This document shows, in pieces, positions 52,339 to 61,031 of a DNA stretch of 64,000 nucleotides; within the stretch, counting starts at the first letter, position 1, and every line of letters starts with the position of its first letter. This DNA comes from Noviluteimonas caseinilytica (GTDB taxonomy: Bacteria > Pseudomonadota > Gammaproteobacteria > Xanthomonadales > Xanthomonadaceae), in the NCBI RefSeq assembly GCF_018406605.1, contig NZ_AP024545.1, forward strand, positions 2,728,001 through 2,792,000, in the 5' to 3' direction. The translations under genes were made by a program, and so were the position numbers. The notes below the pieces were generated by a model that saw only the letters and a program-made list of their open reading frames with translations, was not told the DNA's origin and did not search any database.

Positions 52339-54960
52339 ATGCAGGCTCGGAAAGCCGCGGGCGTGGCGCTCGCAGCAGGCGCTTGTGCGCTCGGACTCTG
52401 GTTCGCTTCGTCCACGCCGTACGCGGCGCGAAATGCGCAGGCCACACGCGTTGCCGCGCGCGACGCCCAAGGGACGCGCGTCGGACCGCCGACCATCGCC
52501 GTGGATGCACTGCCCGCGACGAACGCGCAACGCGGCATCCCGTTCGCATTGACACGCAGCGTGGCCGAAGCCGCGGTACGCGAAGGCGTACTGCGCATCG
52601 CCATCGCCGACCAACGCGGCTTCGACGTCGCGATCGAACGCGACACGCACGACGGTTTCGGCAACTGGCAGGTGATCGGGCGCGTGCAAACGCGCCTGGG
52701 CCCGCAGGCAATGGTGGCGACGTTCGGCAAACGTGCGGTATTTGCCGTGCTGCCCTTGCCTGATGGCCGCACGTTGGAAGTGACCACGGATCACGGCGCG
52801 ACGACGATAGCCGAAGCCGGCGGGCTGGTGCCGGAAGGCATGCAGGGACTTGCGGCGAACAACGATGCTTTCGACGTCCGCGAGATCCCCGCGACCAAGG
52901 TGCACGATATCGCAACGACGGACGCCAGCACGCGGGTGCAATTGCCCACGTTGCGCACCGACGGGCTGCAGGCGCTCGCGGCGGAGGCGACCGGCGAGGT
53001 CACGATCAATGTGCTCGGCCTGTATGGCCCGGACTTGATCGCGCAACTCGGCGACGAAGAGAGTGCGCGCACCGAAGTCGCGCACATGCTCGCAGTCGCC
53101 AACCAGGCGCACGTCGACAGTGGCTCACGGATTCGGCTGGCGTTGGCGGGCACGCTCGCGATCAGCAATCCCTACGACGCCAACACGACGGCGTTGTACG
53201 GCATCCAGAACACGAGCCACAACGTAGGCATGCCATTCCCGGTCGAAGCCGGACGCTGGATCGCATCGGCCGACCTGGTCTTTCTCGCGCGACCACGCGG
53301 GGCGGTCGATGCGACCTGCGGTGCTTCGTTCCGCATCGCCGAGTCGACGGGCCGCAACACGCTCAAGCGCGCCTTCGCCTTCGCCGTCGCCAATGTCGCG
53401 CCGTGCAGCCCGTATGCGTTGAGCCACGAACTCGGCCACCTGCTGGGCAACGCGCACGATCGCGACACCGAGGGCTACGACAACCAGGATGTCGTCCGGC
53501 ACGGCGTGCTGCCGTATGCATCGGGCTATCGTCAGTTCGGGTCGCCCGCGTTCGCCACGGTCATGGCCGATCCCTCGGGCCTGCCCACCCTCAACGTCTT
53601 TTCGTCACCGTTCTCGTCCGCGTGCGGTGCGCCGTGCGGCATCGCAGACGAAGCCGACGAAGTGCGGTCGATGAATTCGATCGCCGCGGAAATCGCCGAC
53701 TTCGCCGGCGCGCCCGACACGGTCACCTTTGGAAACGCCGCGGGTTTCGAGCCACTGGCCGGCGAGAACAGCCGCTGGATCGTCGCGTGGGCGAACTACA
53801 ACGCCCCGATGTTCCCGCAGGGTTTCGCTGGCTTCGACGTCGCGGTCGTCGGCGGCACGGCGACACAGGGCGTGGATTACAAGCTCTCTTCCGCGTTCGT
53901 CAACGGCGGCGGCAACGCCGCGCAGGTCTTCGTCGAGGTCCTCCCGGACGAGATCGTCGAACCCGACGAAACAATCCTGCTGCGCATTACATCGCGGAAT
54001 GGCTGGCCGATCGACAAGGACACTGCGACGATTACGATCCTCGACGATGATCCACGTCCCGTGATCCGCGGCGCGGTGCGCTTCGACGGCGTGTCGAAGC
54101 CGAGCGGCCCGTTCAATCTCCAGGCCCGCGCGGGAAACGGCAATCACTTCGACGACGGCGGCATGGTGGTGCAGGTCGCCTCGCCTGACTATGCGTTCGC
54201 CTTCCCGGTGGTGCGCGGCACCTCGCCCTATCTCACCTTCGACAACACTTGCTGCAGCGCGCGTTACGCGGTGCCCGTGTGGCTGACCGATGTGCGCGGC
54301 GATCTCACGCGTGACGTCACCTTCCGCGCGGCGTATCACGTGCTCCTGCGCGGCATCGATTCGGGTAAGCAGTTCATCGATATCGGGCAGGGGCCGCCGG
54401 TTGAGTATTCCGGCGGGGGCTACATCGATCGGATGGTGCCGGGCGGCGCGCGGGTCACGTTCTACGACCGGAACCAGCAAGGCACCGTCGCGGGCTTCTT
54501 CGACGACGTGCGGCAGAACATCGATGCCACGTTCGCCTACACGCCGACGACAAAGGTCCTGGTCTCGGCGCCGAAATCCGTGCGCGAAGGCGACGCCGGC
54601 GTGCGCCGAGTGCGCTTCGACCTGAAGGTGCTGACGACCATCCTCGCGCCGATCGAGTCGATCACGCTCGACTGGCGCACGCGTTCGGGCACGGCGACCG
54701 AGGGCAGGGACTTCGTGGCCGCATCGGGGACGCTGGTCATCCCTGCGGAGGCCATAGCGTCGTCGTATTACACAGACCCGAGGGCGGCGTCGTTGTACGT
54801 GGACATCCTCGGCGACACGTTGCCCGAATCGGCGGAGTGGCTGGAACTCGAGCTCACGCCGGCCACCGAGGGCGTCGAAGCAGTGCCCGCGCGCACAAGA
54901 CTTACCCTGCGAGACGACGACCATCGCACATCGACGCCATTGCCGGCTGAGAAACTGTAA
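52339..54960 (+). CDS. Secreted zinc metalloprotease (M12B-like) with Calx-beta domains
   Basis: The 873-residue precursor has a hydrophobic signal segment (about residues 6-22), a propeptide-like region to about 215, and a metzincin catalytic domain with H-E-L-G-H-L-L-G-N-A-H-D (His363, Glu364, His367, His373). The following F-A-T-V-M-A-D-P supplies the Met-turn. Two Calx-beta domains lie at about 465-571 and 741-863, each ending in a D-D-D calcium loop; a further beta domain sits between. Secreted, calcium-stabilised proteolysis is expected. It is by far the largest gene of the repeat block. AGGA four bases before the ATG at 52339 supports that start. Confidence 0.88.
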   Translation: MQARKAAGVALAAGACALGLWFASSTPYAARNAQATRVAARDAQGTRVGPPTIAVDALPATNAQRGIPFALTRSVAEAAVREGVLRIAIADQRGFDVAIERDTHDGFGNWQVIGRVQTRLGPQAMVATFGKRAVFAVLPLPDGRTLEVTTDHGATTIAEAGGLVPEGMQGLAANNDAFDVREIPATKVHDIATTDASTRVQLPTLRTDGLQALAAEATGEVTINVLGLYGPDLIAQLGDEESARTEVAHMLAVANQAHVDSGSRIRLALAGTLAISNPYDANTTALYGIQNTSHNVGMPFPVEAGRWIASADLVFLARPRGAVDATCGASFRIAESTGRNTLKRAFAFAVANVAPCSPYALSHELGHLLGNAHDRDTEGYDNQDVVRHGVLPYASGYRQFGSPAFATVMADPSGLPTLNVFSSPFSSACGAPCGIADEADEVRSMNSIAAEIADFAGAPDTVTFGNAAGFEPLAGENSRWIVAWANYNAPMFPQGFAGFDVAVVGGTATQGVDYKLSSAFVNGGGNAAQVFVEVLPDEIVEPDETILLRITSRNGWPIDKDTATITILDDDPRPVIRGAVRFDGVSKPSGPFNLQARAGNGNHFDDGGMVVQVASPDYAFAFPVVRGTSPYLTFDNTCCSARYAVPVWLTDVRGDLTRDVTFRAAYHVLLRGIDSGKQFIDIGQGPPVEYSGGGYIDRMVPGGARVTFYDRNQQGTVAGFFDDVRQNIDATFAYTPTTKVLVSAPKSVREGDAGVRRVRFDLKVLTTILAPIESITLDWRTRSGTATEGRDFVAASGTLVIPAEAIASSYYTDPRAASLYVDILGDTLPESAEWLELELTPATEGVEAVPARTRLTLRDDDHRTSTPLPAEKL

Positions 54961-55010
54961 CAGCGGGTTTTCGCAAGGCACGGTTGACGACCGGGGGTGT
55001 CCATTGTTGA

Positions 55011-55038
55011 TGTCCGGTTTCGATCCAAAGTGGACATT
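55011..55038. repeat. R2 hairpin, partly degenerate
   Basis: R2 with changes in both arms (TGTCCGGTTT, AAAGTGGACA) and loop CGATCC; the two arms still pair. An upstream frame of the next gene reads through it and should not be taken as coding. Confidence 0.7.
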
Positions 55039-55063
55039 CCGCATTCGCGCTAGCTTATTGCCG

Positions 55064-55414
55064 ATGAACCCTCAAAACCTGTTCCACCTCGCCGCTGTCG
55101 GCGTGATTGCACTGCCGTGCATTGTCGCTGGGGCCACTGCGCTCCTTTCCAGGCCCAAGCGCTTACCGCTCAGGGTCATGAGCGCAATCTTCGCCGGCTG
55201 GGTCGTCGCCGTGTATTTCACGGAGTATGCGTATAACCCCGCGGGCATCGCAGCGGGGATTGACGCGGGTGTCGATCCCGAGATGCGCTTCGACAACAAC
55301 GCCCTCGCATCCGCCATCCTGCACGGTTGGATGTATCCCGCCATGGCAGTGGCGATGGTCTTGAGCGTCCGCGCGTTGATTCGCAAGGTACGGCCGCCCG
55401 CGCGTCGAGCCTGA
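55064..55414 (+). CDS. Membrane protein
   Basis: A 116-residue protein with membrane segments near residues 8-26, 39-57 and 83-101. The ATG at 55064 is chosen because the longer frame lies inside the R2 hairpin. No family recognised. Confidence 0.6.
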   Translation: MNPQNLFHLAAVGVIALPCIVAGATALLSRPKRLPLRVMSAIFAGWVVAVYFTEYAYNPAGIAAGIDAGVDPEMRFDNNALASAILHGWMYPAMAVAMVLSVRALIRKVRPPARRA

Positions 55415-55440
55415 CGCTCGGTAAAGTGTTGACCATGGCG

Positions 55441-55528
55441 AGTGTCCGCTTCTGGCCGATAGCGGACACTCGGTCCCCCGGTAGATTCTTGGCCCCTGAG
55501 TGACCGCTTTCGACCCAAAGCGGACATT
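55441..55528. repeat. R1-R2 hairpin pair, 30-base spacer
   Basis: R1 (55441-55470) and R2 (55501-55528) are separated by 30 bases that include CGGTAGATTC and end in CCCTGAG. The spacer matches 23 of 30 positions with the one at 59747-59776, so the pair is copied as one unit. R2 is again followed by GGTAGACTCC. Confidence 0.9.
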
Positions 55529-55576
55529 GGCGCCCGGGTAGACTCCGCGTCCCGGTCAGTCAGAAGGTTGAAGGCG

Positions 55577-55912
55577 ATGCGTCATGAACTTACGGCCCGG
55601 AAGCACATCGGAAAAACGCTGCTGTGCGGCTACGTAATTTGTGCGATTTACCCACTCATCGTGGTCGGATATTCCAGCTTGGCGTTGGTGCCTCTTGGTG
55701 TATGTGTCGCAACGCTTGTCCTGCTGAAAAAGCCAACAAGTCGAAAGGCGCTGGCTGTTTCCGCCATCATTTCATTGAGTTGCGGATACGCCGTCAGAAA
55801 GCGTTCGTACGAAGGAACGGGAATGACACCGGGGGCATTTCTAGGACTTCTTTTGATCGGCGCGGTAGCTCTTGGTGTGACCTTCTACGTGTTCGAACAG
55901 GAGAGAGAGTAA
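55577..55912 (+). CDS. Membrane protein
   Basis: A 111-residue protein with membrane segments near residues 15-32, 35-49, 57-71 and 87-104. AAGG precedes the ATG. It sits between two R1-R2 pairs. The base composition is clearly less G+C-rich than average here, which suggests a different origin. No family recognised. Confidence 0.65.
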   Translation: MRHELTARKHIGKTLLCGYVICAIYPLIVVGYSSLALVPLGVCVATLVLLKKPTSRKALAVSAIISLSCGYAVRKRSYEGTGMTPGAFLGLLLIGAVALGVTFYVFEQERE

Positions 55913-55963
55913 GCGCGGTGAGATTGGCACCTGCGCGAGCCGGTCTGCCTACCCGTTAAGGCG

Positions 55964-56051
55964 ATGTCCGCTTCTCGCCGAAAGCGGACACTTGAACCCC
56001 GGCCGGCAGGCTCCGCCCCTAGGTGACCGCTTTCGACCCAAAGCGGACATT
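55964..56051. repeat. R1-R2 hairpin pair, 32-base spacer
   Basis: R1 (55964-55991) and R2 (56024-56051). The spacer keeps the GGCAGGCTCC / CCCTAGG pattern of other pairs. Confidence 0.9.
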
Positions 56052-56111
56052 CGACTAGCTCGCCGGCAGGTGCGCTTGCTGGGCAGGATCAGGTTCTCTA
56101 CGCTCATACGC

Positions 56112-56330
56112 ATGGAAACGTTGCGCAAGCTTGCGATGTGGTCCGCACTGGTTGTCGGAGCAGGCATGGCCGCGCTCGGACTCTGGCAAGTGGGTCGCGT
56201 GACTTGGGCGTTGTCGAATCCGCCGCCGCTCGGGAGCGTGTTTGAGCCAGTAATTCCGTTGCTCATCGGCGTGATCGCTTCTCTTGCAGGCTTCGCCCTC
56301 GTTGCCGCGGGACGCGGCCTCAAACGCTAG
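56112..56330 (+). CDS. Small two-helix membrane protein
   Basis: A 72-residue protein with membrane segments near residues 8-28 and 46-66. The ATG at 56112 is chosen; the longer frame runs through R2. No family recognised. Confidence 0.6.
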   Translation: METLRKLAMWSALVVGAGMAALGLWQVGRVTWALSNPPPLGSVFEPVIPLLIGVIASLAGFALVAAGRGLKR

Positions 56331-56336
56331 CTGCGC

Positions 56337-56366
56337 AATGTCCGCTCCTGGCCGAAAGCGGACATT
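56337..56366. repeat. R1 hairpin
   Basis: A perfect-armed R1 (AATGTCCGCT pairing with AGCGGACATT), six bases after the previous stop. Confidence 0.9.
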
Positions 56367-56410
56367 GGGAATTGGTACTCTGAGCCCTGGTTTCCGGCCT
56401 CCGGGGCATC

Positions 56411-56740
56411 ATGTTCAATCCCTTCGAGTTTCACGAACGCAACCTTGGCCGAGCCGGGTGGCTGATGGCGCTGGAGATTGTCGGTGGCGTTGCCCTCGGC
56501 TTGATCCTAGTCGGGCTCGGCTACGCCAGCGACCTTGCAATCATTGCAGTCTGGCTGTGCAACCTTTTCACCGCGTGGTTCATTGGCAAAGCAGCCGCGG
56601 CCCAGGGCAAGCGCCAATGGCTGTATGCCTTGCCTGCCGTAGCACCGCCAATCGCGATTTGGCTGATCTTCAAGCTTCACAGTGAGGACAGCATGCGTCG
56701 AATGTCCATGATGGAAGCGGATTCTCGCGTTAGCGAGTGA
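56411..56740 (+). CDS. Membrane protein
   Basis: A 109-residue protein with membrane segments near residues 17-40, 43-63 and 70-86. Its stop codon TGA is formed by the first three bases of the following hairpin. No family recognised. Confidence 0.65.
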   Translation: MFNPFEFHERNLGRAGWLMALEIVGGVALGLILVGLGYASDLAIIAVWLCNLFTAWFIGKAAAAQGKRQWLYALPAVAPPIAIWLIFKLHSEDSMRRMSMMEADSRVSE

Positions 56741-56765
56741 CCGCTTCTGGCGACAGCGGACATTC
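56738..56765. repeat. Hybrid R2/R1 hairpin
   Basis: The left arm is R2-like (TGACCGCTT) and the loop R1-like (CTGGCGA), with right arm CAGCGGACATT. It provides the TGA of the upstream gene. Confidence 0.8.
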
Positions 56766-56799
56766 GAGGATGACCGGCCAATCAGCAGGGGGATCGCAC

Positions 56800-57330
56800 A
56801 TGAAGCTTGTCGTCGTCTTGCTTCTGGCCGTCGCTCTACCCGCGTGTTCCGACGCCTACAAAGACCTCGAGTCCGCTTTCGCAGTAGACAAGACCGCTTC
56901 AGCCCCACCGCTGGTGACAAGGTCCATCACGATCACCAGCCAGACGCGACGAGGCGCCTCGTCCTATCGAGACCTCGTCACCATTCGTCCCACCGCTGAC
57001 GCCATCGACCTGGAATTCGACATGCCCTTCATGAGGCCGCTCCGTATTCCCAAGGGCGAGATCGCCGGATGCAGCATGACCTGCTTCGGCATGTCGGATC
57101 AGTACGTGGATCTGCTGATCCCGAGGACCGGCACCGATTTGATGATCCGTAGCAGCAAGACGCTGCTTGACTGGTGCTGGACCAATGAAAAGCCCATGAT
57201 TTCCGGCAAGGCCCGGAGAGCCTGGCAATACAGTCGCGTGCCGCTCCCGCCCGCAAGTCGCTACAACGCCCAGTTCGCTTCCAGAGCGCTGTTTGACAAG
57301 CAGACCCATCTGAGTTGCATGGGCTATTAG
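56800..57330 (+). CDS. Lipoprotein
   Basis: A 176-residue precursor with signal L-L-L-A-V-A-L-P-A-C-S-D, a lipobox. The mature part has R-S-I-T-I-T-S-Q-T-R-R-G, a P-K-G-E-I-A-G-C-S-M-T-C motif and several further cysteines. AGGGGG precedes the ATG. No family recognised. Confidence 0.7.
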   Translation: MKLVVVLLLAVALPACSDAYKDLESAFAVDKTASAPPLVTRSITITSQTRRGASSYRDLVTIRPTADAIDLEFDMPFMRPLRIPKGEIAGCSMTCFGMSDQYVDLLIPRTGTDLMIRSSKTLLDWCWTNEKPMISGKARRAWQYSRVPLPPASRYNAQFASRALFDKQTHLSCMGY

Positions 57331-57340
57331 TGCGGTCTCA

Positions 57341-57370
57341 CAGGTCCGCTTTCGACCCATAGCGGACATC
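57341..57370. repeat. R2 hairpin
   Basis: R2 with arms GTCCGCTTT and ATAGCGGAC around CGACCC. It lies 34 bases before the EF-Tu-like gene. Confidence 0.85.
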
Positions 57371-57403
57371 CGATCTCTGCCGCATTCGGCTTATGCTGCC
57401 GTA

Positions 57404-57718
57404 ATGCGCCCACCCCGTTCCCCGGATCTAGTCGCCGACATCACCCTCGATCCGACGCTTGAACGTGGTCGGCGGAGTGGATGGCGGCCGAACAACGACT
57501 TCGGGTTGCTGCACGACTGTGACGCCCACATCGAGTTCGCCGATGGAAGCGTGCAGCCGGGTGGAACTGGCCGTGCAGAATTGTGGTTGCTGACACCGGA
57601 ATTGCAGGCCGGGCGACTGCGCGAAGGTTTTACCTTCACCTTGCGCGAAGGGTCACGGCTTGTCGCGGATGGGGTTGTCGTCCAGGTACTTCGTTCCGAT
57701 CTCCACGTTGGCGCGTAG
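57404..57718 (+). CDS. Stand-alone EF-Tu domain-3-like protein
   Basis: A 104-residue protein. Strand D-L-V-A-D-I-T-L, then G-W-R-P-N-N-D-F, then G-T-G-R-A-E-L-W-L-L-T-P-E-L and F-T-L-R-E-G-S-R-L-V-A-D-G-V-V follow the C-terminal domain of elongation factor Tu, but the GTP-binding domain and domain 2 are absent. Similar single-domain proteins exist with unknown role. It may bind a small helper or RNA. Confidence 0.75.
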   Translation: MRPPRSPDLVADITLDPTLERGRRSGWRPNNDFGLLHDCDAHIEFADGSVQPGGTGRAELWLLTPELQAGRLREGFTFTLREGSRLVADGVVVQVLRSDLHVGA

Positions 57719-57727
57719 ACCGACCTC

Positions 57728-57757
57728 AACGTCCGCTTCTGGGCGATGGCAGGCATG
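57728..57757. repeat. R1 hairpin, degenerate
   Basis: The left arm AACGTCCGCTTCTGGGCGAT is close to R1, but the right arm is worn (GGCAGGCATG). It lies ten bases after the EF-Tu-like stop. Confidence 0.6.
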
Positions 57758-57829
57758 CCGGCCGGTGGCGAAGGCTCGATCCCCCTGATCGTTGGTGCAA
57801 CGCCACCCACGGCGTTGCACCAGGACGCC

Positions 57830-59128
57830 TCAGCGCTCGTAGGCGCCAATGTCGGGGGCACCGCCCACCACGCGCGGGAATCCCGCGCCGCGTTGGTCGA
57901 AGGCCCGTCCGAGCGTGTTGTTGCCCCCGTTGATCGCGGGGCTGGCCGCGCCGATCGCATGCGTGCGCGTCGGGCCGCCATTGTTCGCCAACGGCGCCAA
58001 CAACGGATCGCCGCCGATCGTATCCGGCGGCACGGGCAGCACCGACGTGCCGATCAGGTTGTGCGACCCCGTGAGCGTCCAGCCGGGGAAGTCGAACCCG
58101 CCGACGTCGACGTCCGGCCCGCCGTCGCACGTGTTGCGCGAGACGATCGTGCTCTCCAGCCGCAGGTTGAGCGCACTCACCGCGCCCCAGCATTGCGAGC
58201 CGGTTTCGCGGTTGAACGCGATCGTGCTGTTGCGCACGTCCATGTCGCCCGAGACGGACGCGCCACTGTCGCTCGTCGCCGTGTTGCCGGAGATCGTGCT
58301 GTCGTGGATGGACCTGGTGCCGTCGCCATACGCGCACAACGCACCACAGTTCCATCCGGCGTCGTTGCCGGCCATCGTCGACTTGTTCACCACCACGTTG
58401 CCGTGTGCCGTCACGCCGCCGCCGTCGTGCGTGGAGGTATTGCGCAACACCATCGAATACGACAGCGAGACATCCTCGCCATCCAGGCCGCCACCGGCAT
58501 CCGCGGACATGTTGTCGTACACCTGGCTGCGATCCAGTGTCACGCTTCCGAACGCGCCGATGCCGCCGCCTGCGCCTTCGCCCAGCAGGCGATTGGCGAA
58601 CACGCTCGACTCCGACAGCAGGACGTTCCCGACGGCGAAGACGCCGCCGCCCATGCCGGACGGCTCCAGCCCGCCCTGGGGCACCGCATCGCAGTGATGC
58701 ACGCGCGACTGGCGCAGTTCCACGTTGCCCTGCGACGACACGCATCCACCGAGCGCACCGCCCGAGGTGAAGCGGCCGTAGGAGAGGGATACGCGCGTCA
58801 GCCGCAGCGTCCCGCCGCCCGTGTGGTTGAGCACGCGCGCGGTCGAATTGCCGCGGATCGTGTTCTGGAGGCGGTCGCGGCCCAGGAGGGTGATCGACGA
58901 CTGGGGCAGCACGATCTGGCCGGAGGTGACATTGATGGGATTGCAGCCGAGCGCGCGCAGGTCGATCGTGTCGCCGCTGATCGCGATGGTCGCCGCGTTG
59001 CGCAGGCTGCCTGCGCCGGTGTTGTTGCAGTTGGTGACGGGGATGTTGGCCGCGCGCGCCTGCGGCGCATGGACCAGCGCGCCACCGGCCAGCAGCGCAC
59101 TGAAGAGGAAAGCAGTGGGATTTCGCAT
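57830..59128 (-). CDS. Secreted beta-helix protein, choice-of-anchor Q type, paralogue 3
   Basis: A 432-residue precursor with signal peptide ending A-R-A near residue 27. It opens T-N-C-N-N-T-G-A-G-S-L-R-N-A and closes R-V-V-G-G-A-P-D-I-G-A-Y-E-R, matching paralogues at 37391 and 40449. The helix body has many N-S-T-I and G-G-G-V turns. It is the only member in the repeat block and is on the minus strand. The start at 59128 is preferred to an upstream one. Confidence 0.85.
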   Translation of the reverse strand: MRNPTAFLFSALLAGGALVHAPQARAANIPVTNCNNTGAGSLRNAATIAISGDTIDLRALGCNPINVTSGQIVLPQSSITLLGRDRLQNTIRGNSTARVLNHTGGGTLRLTRVSLSYGRFTSGGALGGCVSSQGNVELRQSRVHHCDAVPQGGLEPSGMGGGVFAVGNVLLSESSVFANRLLGEGAGGGIGAFGSVTLDRSQVYDNMSADAGGGLDGEDVSLSYSMVLRNTSTHDGGGVTAHGNVVVNKSTMAGNDAGWNCGALCAYGDGTRSIHDSTISGNTATSDSGASVSGDMDVRNSTIAFNRETGSQCWGAVSALNLRLESTIVSRNTCDGGPDVDVGGFDFPGWTLTGSHNLIGTSVLPVPPDTIGGDPLLAPLANNGGPTRTHAIGAASPAINGGNNTLGRAFDQRGAGFPRVVGGAPDIGAYER

Positions 59129-59280
59129 CTCGCATGCTCCAGCGTTGGGGGTAATCCTCGCCAACGCGCTCCCTCCGCCACGCAGGTCAGCGTTGACCAG
59201 GATTCTCCTGTCGTCCGAAAGTCACGCACGCCTGAATAGTTCATGTTGGTGCGGGGCAGCCGTGATGCATCGGGTCGCCA

Positions 59281-59308
59281 TGTCTGCTTTCGACCCAAAG
59301 CGGACATT
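59281..59308. repeat. R2 hairpin
   Basis: R2 with left arm TGTCTGCTTT and intact loop and right arm. Confidence 0.85.
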
Positions 59309-59370
59309 CGCCTGCAATTGCACGATCCGGTAAAACGGTCGGGTAGGCGTGCGCGCCGCAGAGAGTCGTT

Positions 59371-59700
59371 ATGGAAACAGTCGAGGTACATCCGCTTTCG
59401 TTTTCGTCGGAGTCCTGGCCCTTCGCGGATCCGATCAATACGCTCGCCTATGCCTCCGGTCAGGTCCTCAACGGGAGCCCGATACTGCTCGTGTTCCATG
59501 ATCACGACGGGGAATGGCAGTTCCTGACTGGCGAGGATCGCGAGGAGTGCAAGATCATTTGCCTCGGTTGCGCATTTGAGCGGGATGCTGCCCTTGCAGG
59601 TCTTGCTGCCATGCCAATCGGCTGGATGGCTTACAGGGCTTCAATAGACAAGAGTTGGCAGTGCGAGCCATACGAGGATAGCGACGGGGTTGAGGACTAA
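59371..59700 (+). CDS. Hypothetical protein
   Basis: A 109-residue acidic soluble protein with S-P-I-L-L-V-F-H-D-H-D-G-E-W-Q-F-L and R-E-E-C-K-I-I-C-L-G-C. The H-D-H-D-G-E-W strand resembles immunity-type or DUF2185-like small proteins in layout, but this is not firm. It is flanked by R2 and an R1-R2 pair. Confidence 0.6.
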   Translation: METVEVHPLSFSSESWPFADPINTLAYASGQVLNGSPILLVFHDHDGEWQFLTGEDREECKIICLGCAFERDAALAGLAAMPIGWMAYRASIDKSWQCEPYEDSDGVED

Positions 59701-59716
59701 CGGTTCGCGAGTATCG

Positions 59717-59804
59717 AATGTCCGCTTCTGGCCGAAAGCGGACATTCGGTCCTCCAATAGGTTCCTCGACCCTGAGTGACCGCTTTCGACCCACAGCGGA
59801 CATC
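59717..59804. repeat. R1-R2 hairpin pair, 30-base spacer
   Basis: R1 (59717-59746, perfect arms) and R2 (59777-59804). The spacer repeats the one at 55471-55500 at 23 of 30 positions, including the CCCTGAG end. Confidence 0.9.
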
Positions 59805-59870
59805 CGGACCTGACTTGACGCTGCGCCTCAAGCGCTTGAACATCCCGTGGGCACGCAGGGGGTGTAACGG

Positions 59871-60593
59871 ATGCGCAAGGCTCTGACATTGACGATCGCG
59901 CTAATGTCGCTGGCCTTCGTCGCGCGCGCCTCAGTCGCGACCGACCCGATGCCAAACAAAGCCTGGCCAAGTACGGTTGACGAAGCTGTCGACCGACTAC
60001 TGGGTGACATGCCTGCAGACGACGTGGATTGGATGCGGCGAAACCCCAAAGAAGATGTCGTCGGCCACCTCTACATGGGATACGGCACGGGCGTCCGCAA
60101 CGAGTTCGGCTTATGGGGCGACAACGACGCCCTGCGCAAGTCTTGTGGCACCGATGATCCCGAAGGGTGTTCGGTCGTCATCATCGAGGCGATGTGGAAC
60201 AAGGTCCAAGCACAGACCGATCCTGCTTTGCGCGCTGCGCTGCAGTGCCAATTCGCAACGGTGCATCGCGTCCGGATCGACACCAAGGGTTGGTACTTGC
60301 TCCGCCTCGGCGAAATGCTCGACGACATGCAATCGCAGATCGATCGCCAGATGCCCGCGGCGGCTGCGCCGGGATGTCCCACGCAGTTGCGCATCGTGCC
60401 TGCGGGCAACCCCAACCGCCAATGTTTCGTGCGCGCAGAGTTCGAGACCGAGCAGCCGCTCGACACTGCGTTGATGTGGCTAGGATTCCGCAACGCGCTT
60501 ACACCACGCCACGCGCCGCCTGATCTTGAGTTTGAGTTCAGCGAGTCGTGCGCGTGGCCAGAGCGGCCGACGCACTTCGCCCCTAAGCGTTAG
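59871..60593 (+). CDS. DUF6794 secreted protein
   Basis: A 240-residue precursor with signal peptide ending A-R-A. The motif P-S-T-V-D-E-A-V-D-R-L-L is followed by W-M-R-R-N-P-K-E-D-V-V-G-H-L-Y-M-G-Y-G-T-G-V-R-N and F-G-L-W-G-D-N-D-A-L, the DUF6794 signature as I know it. A further domain of about 110 residues has four cysteines. Function unknown. Confidence 0.75.
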   Translation: MRKALTLTIALMSLAFVARASVATDPMPNKAWPSTVDEAVDRLLGDMPADDVDWMRRNPKEDVVGHLYMGYGTGVRNEFGLWGDNDALRKSCGTDDPEGCSVVIIEAMWNKVQAQTDPALRAALQCQFATVHRVRIDTKGWYLLRLGEMLDDMQSQIDRQMPAAAAPGCPTQLRIVPAGNPNRQCFVRAEFETEQPLDTALMWLGFRNALTPRHAPPDLEFEFSESCAWPERPTHFAPKR

Positions 60594-60639
60594 GCAGTCC
60601 ACGCGCTGACGCTGTCACGACCAAATTGCTCAGTTGTTG

Positions 60640-60669
60640 AATGCCCGCTTTTGGCCGAAAGCGGACCAT
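60640..60669. repeat. R1 hairpin
   Basis: R1 with left arm AATGCCCGCTT and right arm AAGCGGACCAT, loop TTGGCCGA. It lies 27 bases before the next ATG. Confidence 0.8.
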
Positions 60670-60695
60670 CCTTCTAGCGCATGGGTTAAGCCGTC

Positions 60696-61031
60696 ATGGT
60701 CCTGTCCGATCTGCCGACAGAAATTCAGAACGCACTTGCTCCGCTGACGCCAGCGCTGGCTACGGCGCGCGTTTCGCCCGTCACGTGGGTGTACTCCGAG
60801 AAGGCCTTTGGCAGTTTCCTGATCACTTTTCGTAGCCCACGACACGAGTTCACGCTCACCCGTGACCGAGGTCAGTTCATCATCGGTGGCGCTGATCGAA
60901 AGTCCTTGGAGGAGGTAGATCTCTGGAGGGCATTTGCCACAGCCGAGGACCTGCTTCCGCATCTCTCTAGTTGGCTTGGTGAGTGTCCGCTTCTGGCCGA
61001 TAGCGGACATTGGTCACCGGGTGACCGCTAA
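60696..61031 (+). CDS. Hypothetical protein whose end is encoded by the repeat
   Basis: A 111-residue soluble protein with W-V-Y-S-E-K-A-F-G-S-F-L-I-T-F and D-L-L-P-H-L-S-S-W-L-G-E. The last sixteen residues (C-P-L-L-A-D-S-G-H-W-S-P-G-D-R) and the TAA are written by the R1-R2 pair at 60982-61049. Without the insertion the protein would have ended differently. Confidence 0.6.
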   Translation: MVLSDLPTEIQNALAPLTPALATARVSPVTWVYSEKAFGSFLITFRSPRHEFTLTRDRGQFIIGGADRKSLEEVDLWRAFATAEDLLPHLSSWLGECPLLADSGHWSPGDR

